From Kiritimatiellia bacterium (lineage in GTDB: Bacteria > Verrucomicrobiota > Kiritimatiellia > RFP12 > UBA1067): 54,518 nt of DNA. Made by a program: the position numbers and the translations under genes. Each line of letters starts with the position of its first letter. The first letter of the stretch is position 1. The DNA lies in contig JAFXEU010000072.1 in assembly GCA_017520845.1 (NCBI GenBank), positions 1 through 54,518 on the forward strand, in the 5' to 3' direction. The notes under the pieces are model-generated. The model did no database searches, was not told where the DNA came from, and saw only the letters and a list, made by a program, of their open reading frames with translations. Positions 15,674 to 24,541 of the stretch are shown here, piece after piece.

Positions 15674-16522
15674 TCAACGCTCGACGGGCATCTTCCACTC
15701 TTCGAGTTTTCCCGCCATCCAGTCAAAAGTCTGCTCCTGCATATCCTTGGCCTTGCCGTGGGGAATCACCGGGCCGCATGCGCAGCGAAGATCGTACGAC
15801 GTGTCGACTGGACCGAAATCCTTGAATATTTTTTTGAAAATCCCCTTCTCGCGCGTAAGCTGGCAGCGCGTATCGACAACAATCGGCACGATCGGGCAGC
15901 CTGCCTTCTCGGCGAGTTTAGCTCCGATCGACGAGAACTTCTTCTTGCTGAAAACGTTCTGCCGCGTACCCTGAGGGAAAATAAGAAAACTGTTGCCCGC
16001 CTTGATGCGCTCAACGCCGACGCGAAGCATATTGACGAGATCTTCGCGGGGGGATTTGCGCCCGATGGGAACCATGCCCATGTGAGCTGCGGCCTTCGTC
16101 AAAAACGGCAGCTTCGAGAGCGACGCCTTCGCCACGATATTGAACGGGCCGTAGGTCAACAGAAGAGGAGGCATCAGAATCGTCTCGACCGTAGACATGT
16201 GATTGCAGAGATAGACTACCGGGCCGTCGTACGCCTCACGCTGCTTCCATCCTTCAAGCTTAACTTTCATGCCGAGCCGCTCCGCGCCCGTCACGACGGA
16301 AAAACAGAAGTGAGCCCACTTGTCGGTAGTCAGTTTTCCGAACGGCTCGTACAGCGCGCAAAGCGGAAACACTTTGCACATGCGCATCGTAAAGCCGAGA
16401 GTCACAAGCGCGCCCGGCTTGGCCCTCTTACGAGGCCTGTGATCGTCCGCCGTTTCATACCCGCCCGTAGCGAGCAGAGACTCTCTAAACTCCTCTAATG
16501 TCGTAACCTTACTCACGGACAT
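15674..16522 (-). CDS. 1-acyl-sn-glycerol-3-phosphate acyltransferase (PlsC-like)
   Basis: A 282-residue lysophosphatidate acyltransferase-type enzyme that would transfer an acyl chain to the sn-2 position of lysophosphatidic acid at the inner membrane. Family motifs are visible: NHMSTVE (motif I), 'VPIGRKSPRED' (motif II region), FPQGTR (motif III; usually FPEGTR) and 'CPIVPIVVDT' (motif IV). The usual H(X)4D has Glu in place of Asp, and FPEGTR has Gln for Glu, so a different acceptor is possible. The start at 16522 is preferred over 16558 because GGGGAG lies 4 nt upstream; it overlaps the preceding gene by 14 nt. Confidence 0.87.
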   Translation of the reverse strand: MSVSKVTTLEEFRESLLATGGYETADDHRPRKRAKPGALVTLGFTMRMCKVFPLCALYEPFGKLTTDKWAHFCFSVVTGAERLGMKVKLEGWKQREAYDGPVVYLCNHMSTVETILMPPLLLTYGPFNIVAKASLSKLPFLTKAAAHMGMVPIGRKSPREDLVNMLRVGVERIKAGNSFLIFPQGTRQNVFSKKKFSSIGAKLAEKAGCPIVPIVVDTRCQLTREKGIFKKIFKDFGPVDTSYDLRCACGPVIPHGKAKDMQEQTFDWMAGKLEEWKMPVER

Positions 16523-17330
16523 GCATCTCCCCGTTGTTCTCGCCTTGTCTGGCGGCATTGCTTTCGCGAAGACTTCTCACCTCATCCTGAAGCATCTGGA
16601 AGCGCTTCGCCGTCTCCTCGCGTTCGCGCTGGCGCTCGGCCTCTGCGGCCTTGGTGCGGCTTTCCTCGCGCTGCTGCGCCGCCAAACGCTCGTTTTCGTC
16701 AACCTGGCGCCTCATGGCACGACGGCTCATAGCGCCGCGCTTGCCAAAGAACCGACCGTCGGCGGGCGCACCAGGACGTCTCGAAAGCAACGAACTGCGG
16801 CCGTCGAGCGGCTGCTGAGCGGGATTCGCCGCCGCAGTGTTCGGGCCCGACTTTCCGTCCTGCGGCGCGGACGACGCGTTCTTATCGCCGTAGACGCGCT
16901 CTATTTCAATGCCGTCCTTGGAAAGCACTACCTTCTTCGTCGCCATATCGGCGCTTACGACTAGCCAGCCGTCTTCAGACGCGCCGACGGCGAGATAATG
17001 ATTAGAAGGCTTTTTACCGTTGCTGGTATCCGTAAACCCGACCTTGACGGCGCCGTCGGGAGACACGGTAAGGGCAGAAACATAAACCGTCTTCTCGAGC
17101 TTCTCCTGCTCCTTGGCGATTTCGAGCTCGCTTTTCTCTTCCGCCCTTGACGACGAAGAGCCCTTATCAGGCATCACCGACGGATCCGCGGGAGGCGGAC
17201 CAAAGAGATTTTTATCGACAATCTGCTGATACTCATCAGGCAGATTCGCGTCATTTGCATACGAGCAAACCGACATCATCGCCGGCAGAGCGAGGGCGAA
17301 CAGACGTAAAATGTAAGATCGACTCTTCAT
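16509..17330 (-). CDS. Exported protein with GspC/PilP-like domain and C-terminal coiled coil
   Basis: A 273-residue protein with an N-terminal signal peptide (MKSRSYILRLFALALPAMMS, cleavage near 'CSYA-ND'). 'IVDKNLFGPPP' followed by a small beta domain (~75-145: 'YVSALTVSPDGAVKVGF...YLAVGASEDGWLVVSADM...KVVLSKDGIEIERVYG') is the pattern of GspC/PilP-type inner-membrane components of type II secretion or type IV pili. A Ser/Gly/Ala linker and an Arg/Glu-rich coiled coil (~190-260) follow. No other secretion gene is nearby, so the assignment is tentative. The start at 17330 is chosen because the -10 box at 17342-17347 would place the transcription start downstream of the ATG at 17339. First gene of a six-gene operon. 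Confidence 0.6.
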   Translation of the reverse strand: MKSRSYILRLFALALPAMMSVCSYANDANLPDEYQQIVDKNLFGPPPADPSVMPDKGSSSSRAEEKSELEIAKEQEKLEKTVYVSALTVSPDGAVKVGFTDTSNGKKPSNHYLAVGASEDGWLVVSADMATKKVVLSKDGIEIERVYGDKNASSAPQDGKSGPNTAAANPAQQPLDGRSSLLSRRPGAPADGRFFGKRGAMSRRAMRRQVDENERLAAQQREESRTKAAEAERQREREETAKRFQMLQDEVRSLRESNAARQGENNGEMHVRE

Positions 17331-17341
17331 AATATGCATAC

Positions 17342-17350
17342 ATTATACCA
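17342..17350 (-). promoter_or_regulatory. Extended -10 promoter, near-leaderless
   Basis: TGGTATAAT on the minus strand, with no -35 box at the expected place. The expected start, about 7 nt downstream, falls at ~17335, leaving a leader of roughly 5 nt before the ATG at 17330. Confidence 0.55.
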
Positions 17351-17388
17351 TTATCTTCGCGTAAATGATACACTTCGGATAAAAGTTT

Positions 17389-17397
17389 TGATATAAT
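17389..17397 (+). promoter_or_regulatory. Extended -10 promoter of rex, leaderless
   Basis: TGATATAAT on the plus strand. Only 7 nt separate the box from the ATG at 17405, so the transcript should begin at or within a base of the start codon. It is divergent from the promoter at 17342-17350. Confidence 0.6.
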
Positions 17398-17404
17398 GTC
17401 CGAT

Positions 17405-18046
17405 ATGAAAGATATTGCCAAACAAAACGCGATTCCTCTGCCGACAATCCGCCGCTATCCGATCTACCTCAGAGCGATAAAGGCCAAAATCGCCGGCGGA
17501 GAACTCCACGTCTCCAGCGCCGTACTCGCCGAAGAACTCGGGTTCGACCCCGTTCTTTCGCGCAAGGACCTCGCGATGGCGGGCGTACCCGGGAAGCCGC
17601 GCTGCGGTTATCCCGCGAAGGAGCTCAGCGAAGCGATCAACAGAGCGCTCGGGTGGGACAACCCGATCGAGGCCGCACTAATCGGTGTAGGTTCGCTCGG
17701 ATGCGCGCTTCTCGGGTATAGCGGATTTGAAGAGCAGAATCTTTCAATCTCAGCGGCGTTCGATGCCGATCCCGCGATTGTGGGTCAGCGCGTTCACGGC
17801 GTGAAAGTCCGCCCGATGGAGGATCTTCCCCGCCTGATAAGCAAGCTTAAACTCGCAATTGGAATTATAACCGTACCCTCTTCGGCCGCCCAGAGCTGCG
17901 CCGATCAGCTTATCGCGGCGGGGATCAAAGCCATCTGGAATTTCGCCCCCATTCAGCTTTCCGTTCCGAAAGGAGTAACCGTCCAGAACGTCGATCTCGC
18001 CCAATCGCTGGCGGTACTGTCTCATTCGATCACAATCAGCGGTTAA
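17405..18046 (+). CDS. rex: Redox-sensing transcriptional repressor Rex
   Basis: A 213-residue NADH/NAD+-sensing repressor that controls fermentation and hydrogenase genes. An N-terminal winged helix (~1-80) has the hallmark 'IPLPTIRRYPIYLRAIK' and 'LAEELGFDPVLSRKDL'. A Rossmann domain carries 'ALIGVGSLGCALLGY' (GxGxxG, ~92-105) and the C-terminal domain-swap helix carries 'VDLAQSLAVLSH'. Length matches the family. The first in-frame ATG (17396) lies inside the TATAAT box, so the second ATG (17405) is taken as the start of a leaderless message. queC follows after 18 nt. No clear TTGTGA-N6-TCACAA Rex site is seen next to it. Confidence 0.95.
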   Translation: MKDIAKQNAIPLPTIRRYPIYLRAIKAKIAGGELHVSSAVLAEELGFDPVLSRKDLAMAGVPGKPRCGYPAKELSEAINRALGWDNPIEAALIGVGSLGCALLGYSGFEEQNLSISAAFDADPAIVGQRVHGVKVRPMEDLPRLISKLKLAIGIITVPSSAAQSCADQLIAAGIKAIWNFAPIQLSVPKGVTVQNVDLAQSLAVLSHSITISG

Positions 18047-18064
18047 GCGCCGGAGCGTCGAGCA

Positions 18065-18763
18065 ATGGATAAAAACGGCATAAAAGCGGTTGTCGTGTTG
18101 AGCGGAGGCCAGGACTCCGCCATCTGTCTGGCGCTTGCCGTGAAAAAATACGGCGCCGAAAAAGTCGCCGCGATTACGTTCGAATATTCCCAGCGTCACG
18201 CGATCGAGACGAAGTACGCCGCAAATCTTGCAAAGCGCTTCAACATCGCGGAGCATAAAATCGTCTCGCTCGACTTCTACCGCGAGCTCACGACGAACGC
18301 TCTCATGACTCCCGGGGTTGAAATAAAACGCGAAAAGAACGCGAAATGCCCGACTACCGTGGTTGAAGGACGAAACGCGTTCTTTCTTCTCGCCGCCGCG
18401 GTCTGGGCGAAGAGCCTCGGCGCGGCGGTAATATACACGGGAGTTTCGGAAGCGGATTTCTCGGGATATCCCGACTGCCGCAACGACTTTATAAAGGCCC
18501 AGCAGAAATCCATGCGCCTCGCGCTCGACTGGCCCGTAAAGATCGTAACTCCGTTCATGCGCAAAACGAAGGCCGAGGAATGGGAGATAGCCGACAGGCT
18601 CGGAATTCTCGACCTCGTTAAAAACGAGACCGTAACATGCTACAACGGGATTCCCGGCGAAGGGTGCAAAAAATGCCCCGCCTGCAAATTACGCAACCGG
18701 GGCCTTAAGGAATTCGAAAAATCGCGCGCTCTTACTTCAAAAGCGCGGCGCGCCCGAGGCTGA
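18065..18763 (+). CDS. queC: 7-cyano-7-deazaguanine synthase QueC
   Basis: A 232-residue enzyme converting 7-carboxy-7-deazaguanine to preQ0 with ATP and ammonia, in the queuosine tRNA-modification pathway. It has the PP-loop SGGQDS at residues 13-18, 'FEYSQRH', 'VEGRNAFFLLAAAVWA', 'GVSEADFSGYPDCR' and the C-terminal zinc site CYNGIPGEGCKKCPAC with four cysteines. The preceding enzyme QueE is encoded at 23954-24541. The gene probably forms an operon with rex (18 nt apart, GGAG upstream). Its 3' end overlaps the convergent iorB by 32 nt. Confidence 0.95.
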   Translation: MDKNGIKAVVVLSGGQDSAICLALAVKKYGAEKVAAITFEYSQRHAIETKYAANLAKRFNIAEHKIVSLDFYRELTTNALMTPGVEIKREKNAKCPTTVVEGRNAFFLLAAAVWAKSLGAAVIYTGVSEADFSGYPDCRNDFIKAQQKSMRLALDWPVKIVTPFMRKTKAEEWEIADRLGILDLVKNETVTCYNGIPGEGCKKCPACKLRNRGLKEFEKSRALTSKARRARG

Positions 18764-19325
18764 ACGCCTTCTTGTTGATATCGAGAAGCTTGGCTTTGGG
18801 ACCGGAGAGAAGTTCCTCCATGGCCTGAAACCATTGAGCCTCTTCAAACGGACAGTACACGGAAAGCGCGCCCGCGATAACCATGTTCATCGTCCGCGGA
18901 TTGCCGACTTCCTCCGTCGCGATTTTCATCGCGTCGAGAAGCTTCAGATTCGCGATGGCGCCTTTGACGCGCTCATCGAGATTTTCGACATCAGCCTGCT
19001 GTCCCGACGAAACCGTAACGGGAACGAGATACATATCGTTTACGATAGCGCGACCGCCTTCGGCAAGTAAAGACGCCGAACGGAGAGCCTCGAGTTTATC
19101 GAAGCTGACGAGAATATCGGTCGTACCCTGCTGGATAATCGGAGAGGCGACGCTCTCGCCGAAGCGAACCTGGCTACTGACGCTGCCGCCGCGCTGGGCC
19201 ATGCCGTGAATCTCGCTCTTCTTGACGTCCATACCGGCGATGGCGGCCGTTTTCGCGAGAATATCCGCGGTAAGGATGATACCCTGGCCGCCGACACCTA
19301 CCAATGAAACGTTAACGGTCTTCAT
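18732..19325 (-). CDS. iorB: Indolepyruvate:ferredoxin oxidoreductase, beta subunit
   Basis: A 197-residue gamma-type subunit of 2-oxoacid:ferredoxin oxidoreductases. 'VSLVGVGGQGIILTADILA' at the N-terminus and 'KKSEIHGMAQRGGSVSSQVRFG' are the family hallmarks, and 'NMVIAGAL' follows. With IorA it oxidatively decarboxylates aryl pyruvates to aryl-acetyl-CoA and reduces ferredoxin, feeding anaerobic energy metabolism. The catalytic iorA is not in the window. The ATG at 19325 is preferred over a GTG at 19334. It lies 1 nt beyond the NifU-like gene, so the two form an operon. The tail overlaps queC, so it has no independent terminator. Confidence 0.9.
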   Translation of the reverse strand: MKTVNVSLVGVGGQGIILTADILAKTAAIAGMDVKKSEIHGMAQRGGSVSSQVRFGESVASPIIQQGTTDILVSFDKLEALRSASLLAEGGRAIVNDMYLVPVTVSSGQQADVENLDERVKGAIANLKLLDAMKIATEEVGNPRTMNMVIAGALSVYCPFEEAQWFQAMEELLSGPKAKLLDINKKAFSLGRAALLK

Positions 19326-19326
19326 C

Positions 19327-19542
19327 TTAAACACGCTCTACGGTGATTTCAGGATCGATTTCTCTAAGACCGACTTCGATACCCTGCTTGAGAGTCATCA
19401 TCGCGAACGGGCAGCTGCCGCAATGTCCGACGAGCTTGAGATAGACGGTCTTGCCTTCAATTTTCACAAGCTCGAGATCGCCGCCGTCGGCCTGGAGACC
19501 GACGCGCAATTCGTCAAGCTTCGCTTTTATCTGTTCTTCCAT
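19327..19542 (-). CDS. NifU-like Fe-S cluster scaffold (Nfu domain)
   Basis: A 71-residue stand-alone Nfu domain. 'LRVGLQADGGDLELVKIEGKTV' and 'GHCGSCPFAMMTLKQGIE' give the CxxC pair that holds a bridging [4Fe-4S] cluster for transfer to apo-proteins. Start MEEQIK (19542) is chosen over an upstream in-frame ATG at 19569 because GAAGGAG lies 5-6 nt before it. A TGGTATAAT promoter lies ~40 nt upstream. Coupling to iorB suggests it may serve Fe-S enzymes of ferredoxin metabolism. Confidence 0.92.
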   Translation of the reverse strand: MEEQIKAKLDELRVGLQADGGDLELVKIEGKTVYLKLVGHCGSCPFAMMTLKQGIEVGLREIDPEITVERV

Positions 19543-19580
19543 TTCTTCTCCTTCAATTTTAAAATTCAAATGTTGCGAGT

Positions 19581-19589
19581 ATTATACCA
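19581..19589 (-). promoter_or_regulatory. Extended -10 promoter of the nfu-iorB operon
   Basis: TGGTATAAT on the minus strand, with a leader of ~32 nt and a GGAG ribosome-binding site before the ATG at 19542. No recognisable -35 box. Confidence 0.5.
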
Positions 19590-19674
19590 AAATTCCGCAA
19601 CCGTTGCCGAACATCATTATTCCCGGAATCCTGTCTTTTGCAGCTTTCATTTTCCGTTATACGGACAAAGAGGT

Positions 19675-19710
19675 AAAAAGAGTCACCGCCGCAAGGACGA
19701 TGACTCTTTT
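19675..19710 (-). terminator. Rho-independent terminator of groESL
   Basis: AAAAAGAGTCA (19675-19685) pairs with TGACTCTTTT (19701-19710). Read on the minus strand, the stem ends in a T-run, 22 nt after the groEL stop codon. Confidence 0.85.
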
Positions 19711-19732
19711 CATGCTTATGATGTTTAAGATA

Positions 19733-21367
<1,635 letters not shown>

Positions 21368-21401
21368 TGTAAGTTTTCCTTTCTTTAATTGCGGTTTTCT
21401 A

Positions 21402-21449
21402 TTTCGATTGCATTCGAACACTTTCGAAAGCTACCGACTGCAATCGAAA
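21402..21449 (-). other. Stem-loop in the groES-groEL intercistronic spacer
   Basis: TTTCGATTGCA (21402-21412) is perfectly complementary to TGCAATCGAAA (21439-21449), and the loop holds the palindrome CTTTCGAAAG (21421-21430). With no T-run it is unlikely to terminate transcription. An mRNA processing or stability element that sets the GroES:GroEL ratio is plausible. Confidence 0.6.
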
Positions 21450-21463
21450 TCAACCGCTAAAAA

Positions 21464-21751
21464 TTATTTTTCAAATACGCCGAGGAGATCTTCCTCACGG
21501 ACGAGCTGGAGCTTCTGACCGTCGATCTTGACTTCGGTGCCGCCGTACTTGGGAAGAAGTACCGTGTCGCCGGGCTTGACGTCAAAAGCGACTTCCTTAC
21601 CGGCGTCGTCGAGCTTCTTGCCGACGGCGATAACCTTGCCCTGCATGGGCTTTTCCTTGGCAGAGTCGGGAATGATGATTCCGCCGACGCTCTGCTCTTT
21701 CTCTTCGATGGGTTCAACGAGAACGCGATCGCCAAGAGGTCTGATTTTCAT
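21464..21751 (-). CDS. groS: 10-kDa co-chaperonin GroES
   Basis: A 95-residue lid subunit of the GroEL chamber. '[14 protein letters not shown]' opens the protein, the mobile loop '[20 protein letters not shown]' contains the GGIIIP contact, and '[21 protein letters not shown]' forms the beta core. AGGAAA precedes the ATG. No CIRCE element (TTAGCACTC-N9-GAGTGCTAA) is present upstream; the region up to dnaK instead holds a heptad repeat. Confidence 0.97.
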   Translation of the reverse strand: MKIRPLGDRVLVEPIEEKEQSVGGIIIPDSAKEKPMQGKVIAVGKKLDDAGKEVAFDVKPGDTVLLPKYGGTEVKIDGQKLQLVREEDLLGVFEK

Positions 21752-21801
21752 GATTTTATTTTCCTTTCTGCTGTTAAATTCCGTTTTTATATGGGATAGT
21801 C

Positions 21802-21866
21802 GTTAGTGATTAGTGGTTAGTGATTAGTTTTAAAACTGACTCCCAACCACTAACCCCTAACTACTG
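21802..21866. repeat. Heptanucleotide TTAGTGR repeat, forward and inverted arrays
   Basis: On plus, TTAGTGA-TTAGTGG-TTAGTGA-TTAG runs from 21803 to 21827. After a 15-nt AT spacer, the reverse-complement arrays of the same 7-mer run back (CCACTAA-CCCCTAA-CTACTGA, 21847-21867). The two can fold into an imperfect hairpin between the dnaK stop and groES. Period seven on both strands suggests a minisatellite or fold-back repeat; it may also attenuate or terminate dnaK transcription. Confidence 0.6.
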
Positions 21867-21868
21867 AC

Positions 21869-23779
21869 TTACTTCATCGTGAAGTCCGCGTCGACTACGT
21901 CGTCGCCGCCCTTCTCCTTCTTAGGCTCGTCGGCAGGCGGCGGCTCGGGATTGGCGCCGGGCTGCTGCTGGTTGGCCTGAGCGGAAGCGTACATCTCCTG
22001 AGCGACGGGTTCCATCGCCTTCATGAGAGCTTCTTCCTTGGCCTTGATGTCGGCGATCGGAGCGGGAGGATTCTTCGCGAGCTCGTCCTTGAGAGCCTTA
22101 AGAGCCTCTTCGACGGGAGCCTTCTTCTCGGCGGCGATCTTATCGCCCGCGTCCTTCAAGGTCTTCTCGACCTGGAACGCGAGACCGTCGGCCTTGTTGC
22201 GAGCCTCGACTTCCTCGTGACGCTTCTCGTCCTCGGCCGCGTGAGCCTCGGCGTCCTTGCGCATCTTCTCGATCTCCTCCTTAGAGAGGCCGCCCGCGGC
22301 GGTGATCGTAATCTTCTGCTCCTTCTGGGTGCCGAGATCCTTGGCCGAGACGTTGAGAATGCCGTTGGCGTCGATATCGAACGTAACCTCAATCTGAGGA
22401 ACGCCGCGCGGCGCCGGAGGAATACCGTCGAGATTAAAGTTGCCGAGCGACTTGTTGTCGCGGGCCATCTTACGGTCGCCCTGGAAGATCGCGATCGTAA
22501 CGGCGGGCTGATTGTCGGACGCCGTCGAGAAGACCTGAGACTTCTTCGCGGGAATCGTCGTGTTGCGCTCGATAAGCGGAGTGAGAACGCCGCCCAAAGT
22601 CTCGATGCCGAGCGTAAGCGGAGTTACGTCGAGAAGGAGAACGTCCTTGACTTCGCCCTTCAGGATGCCGCCCTGGATCGCCGCGCCCATGGCAACGACT
22701 TCGTCGGGGTTAACGCCCTTGTGAGGCTCCTTGTTAAAGAGACTCTTCGCCTTCTCCTGAATAAGAGGCATGCGCGTCTGACCGCCGACGAGAACGACCT
22801 CGTCAACGCTCGAAAGATCGGCGTCGCTCATGCACTTGCGGCAAGGCTCGCTCGTACGGTTGACGAGATCCATCGTAAGCTGCTCGAGCTTCGCCTTGTT
22901 GAGCGTAGCGGTGAGATGCAAGGGACCGGACTGGTTCATCGTGATGAACGGAAGGTTAATGTCGTAAGTCGTCGCGGTCGAAAGAGCGCACTTCGACTTC
23001 TCGGCCTCTTCTTTAAGACGCTGAAGAGCCATCATATCCTGAGAGAGGTCAACGCCCTGAGCGGCCTTGAAGTCCTCGATGAGCCACTTCATGATCGCCT
23101 GGTCGAGGTCGTCACCGCCGAGGTGGGTGTCACCGTTGGTGGCCTTAACCTCGAAAACGCCGTCGCCGATATCGAGTACGGAGATATCGAACGTACCGCC
23201 GCCGAAGTCGTAAACCGCGATCTTCTCGTTTTTCTTCTTGTCGAGACCGTACGCGAGCGACGCGGCAGTAGGCTCGTTGACGATACGCTTAACCTCGAGA
23301 CCCGCGATCCTGCCGGCATCCTTGGTCGCCTGACGCTGCTGGTCGTTGAAGTAAGCGGGAACGGTAATAACGGCCTCGGTGATCTTCTCGCCCAAGAACG
23401 CCTCGGCATCCTCTTTAAGCTTACGAAGAATCATAGCCGAAATTTCCTGAGCCGTGTAAGTCTTATCGCCGACCTTGACGGCGGCGTCGCCGTTTGCCGC
23501 GCGGACGACCTCGTAAGGCATCATCTTGATTTCGTCGGTCATTTCGTCGAACCTGCGGCCGATAAAACGCTTGATCGAGTAAATCGTCGACTTCGGGTTC
23601 GTAACGGCCTGACGCTTGGCGGCCTGACCTACGAGAATTTCGCCGGTCTTGGTGAATGCAACGATCGAAGGTGTAGTACGCTGACCTTCCTTATTGGGGA
23701 TAACCGTAGCCTCGCCGCCTTCCATAACGGCCATACAGCTGTTGGTGGTACCCAAGTCAATTCCTAATACTTTTGCCAT
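21869..23779 (-). CDS. dnaK: Chaperone DnaK (Hsp70)
   Basis: A 636-residue Hsp70. Nucleotide-binding domain: '[18 protein letters not shown]', '[20 protein letters not shown]', '[15 protein letters not shown]', '[13 protein letters not shown]', '[11 protein letters not shown]'. The linker '[16 protein letters not shown]' is followed by the substrate domain and a helical lid, ending in a Gln/Pro/Glu-rich tail with '[11 protein letters not shown]'. The start at 23779 follows AGGAAG and removes a 22-residue in-frame extension. Neither grpE nor dnaJ is adjacent. The upstream region has a consensus sigma-54 promoter and an upstream TGTC array rather than CIRCE, which is unusual for dnaK. Confidence 0.98.
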   Translation of the reverse strand: MAKVLGIDLGTTNSCMAVMEGGEATVIPNKEGQRTTPSIVAFTKTGEILVGQAAKRQAVTNPKSTIYSIKRFIGRRFDEMTDEIKMMPYEVVRAANGDAAVKVGDKTYTAQEISAMILRKLKEDAEAFLGEKITEAVITVPAYFNDQQRQATKDAGRIAGLEVKRIVNEPTAASLAYGLDKKKNEKIAVYDFGGGTFDISVLDIGDGVFEVKATNGDTHLGGDDLDQAIMKWLIEDFKAAQGVDLSQDMMALQRLKEEAEKSKCALSTATTYDINLPFITMNQSGPLHLTATLNKAKLEQLTMDLVNRTSEPCRKCMSDADLSSVDEVVLVGGQTRMPLIQEKAKSLFNKEPHKGVNPDEVVAMGAAIQGGILKGEVKDVLLLDVTPLTLGIETLGGVLTPLIERNTTIPAKKSQVFSTASDNQPAVTIAIFQGDRKMARDNKSLGNFNLDGIPPAPRGVPQIEVTFDIDANGILNVSAKDLGTQKEQKITITAAGGLSKEEIEKMRKDAEAHAAEDEKRHEEVEARNKADGLAFQVEKTLKDAGDKIAAEKKAPVEEALKALKDELAKNPPAPIADIKAKEEALMKAMEPVAQEMYASAQANQQQPGANPEPPPADEPKKEKGGDDVVDADFTMK

Positions 23780-23828
23780 AATTTTTTTCTTCCTATCCGC
23801 CACCTTACTGGGGTGACGCCATCTATGC

Positions 23829-23844
23829 AGCAAATACCGTGCCA
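23829..23844 (-). promoter_or_regulatory. Consensus sigma-54 (-24/-12) promoter of dnaK
   Basis: Read on the minus strand: TGGCACGGTATTTGCT, an exact match to TGGCACG-N4-TTGCW with GG and GC at the required spacing. The expected start, near 23817, gives a ~38-nt leader carrying AGGAAG before the dnaK ATG. The match and its placement make it a strong candidate; the sigma-54 gene itself is not in the window. Confidence 0.7.
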
Positions 23845-23887
23845 AAGGTCATTCCACATAAAAAATCACTATGCCAACGCCCTTTTC

Positions 23888-23935
23888 GTGACACAGTGAG
23901 ACATAAAGTGCGACATTTTGAGACACAATGTCACA
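23888..23935 (-). promoter_or_regulatory. Upstream TGTCNC array, candidate activator-binding sites
   Basis: On the minus strand GTGACA is followed by TGTCTC, TGTCGC, TGTCTC and TGTCAC with start-to-start spacings of 10, 12 and 10 bp, close to the helical repeat. The outer GTGACA and TGTCAC are complementary. The array sits about 70-120 bp upstream of the predicted sigma-54 start, the usual location of enhancer-binding-protein sites. Confidence 0.45.
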
Positions 23936-23953
23936 AAATCAACACCTCAAAGT

Positions 23954-24541
23954 TCAGCGAAAGCCTAAGATTTTGTGAAGTTGAACGGACAATGACCAAC
24001 CGTCCAGCTTGGATAAAACGCTCTTTGCCGTCGCAAAATCAATTTCTCCGTCATGATCGCACGGAGAAACGTAATAATCGTCGGCTTCGATAATCTCTTT
24101 CACCCTCTGGCAAAATTCAACGGCGCGGTCGTCGGAAGCGACGACACGCACTTCGTTAGCCTTCTTGAGCTCAATTTTATCGGGAAATTCCGCTTTCGGT
24201 GAGCAGGCGACATAATCGACGAACTGAAGCCAGGGCGCATCGACGGTGGCGTTGGTCTCGACCGCGATGAAATATCCGGCCGCCTTAAGCGCGGCGATCA
24301 GTTCGGGCGCTCCTTCGATCAATGTCGGCTCCCCGCCCGTGAGAACGACAGTCTTCGCCTTGTATGACGCGATTTCTGCAAGTAGCTCCTCAAGCGTCAT
24401 CGAAAAGCGCTCTCTTACGTCCGTATCGCACCAGGGACAGGCGAGATTGCACCCGGCGAACCGCACGAAAACGCACGGCCGCCCGGTGTTGCGCCCTTCT
24501 CCCTGAAGGGATTCGAAAATCTCAACCAGTTTATAACTCAT
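23954..24541 (-). CDS. queE: 7-carboxy-7-deazaguanine synthase QueE
   Basis: A 195-residue radical SAM enzyme converting 6-carboxy-tetrahydropterin to 7-carboxy-7-deazaguanine, the step before QueC. 'IFESLQGEGRNTGRPCVFVR' opens the protein. 'CNLACPWC' (Cx3Cx2C) binds the [4Fe-4S] cluster, with 'CDTD' after it, 'VVLTGGEPTL' and 'ETNAT'. The start overlaps the pheA stop by 4 nt (ATGA), so it is translated at the end of the aroF-pheA operon. The DNA encoding its last residues forms a 10-bp inverted repeat with the dnaK upstream region. Confidence 0.94.
   Translation of the reverse strand: MSYKLVEIFESLQGEGRNTGRPCVFVRFAGCNLACPWCDTDVRERFSMTLEELLAEIASYKAKTVVLTGGEPTLIEGAPELIAALKAAGYFIAVETNATVDAPWLQFVDYVACSPKAEFPDKIELKKANEVRVVASDDRAVEFCQRVKEIIEADDYYVSPCDHDGEIDFATAKSVLSKLDGWSLSVQLHKILGFR

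Noticed and set aside
17351..17388. Rex operator between the divergent promoters
   Set aside because: No TTGTGA-N6-TCACAA or reasonable variant is present, so autoregulation by Rex cannot be claimed.
21752..21801. CIRCE/HrcA operator upstream of groES
   Set aside because: No TTAGCACTC-N9-GAGTGCTAA or near match in the region, nor upstream of dnaK.
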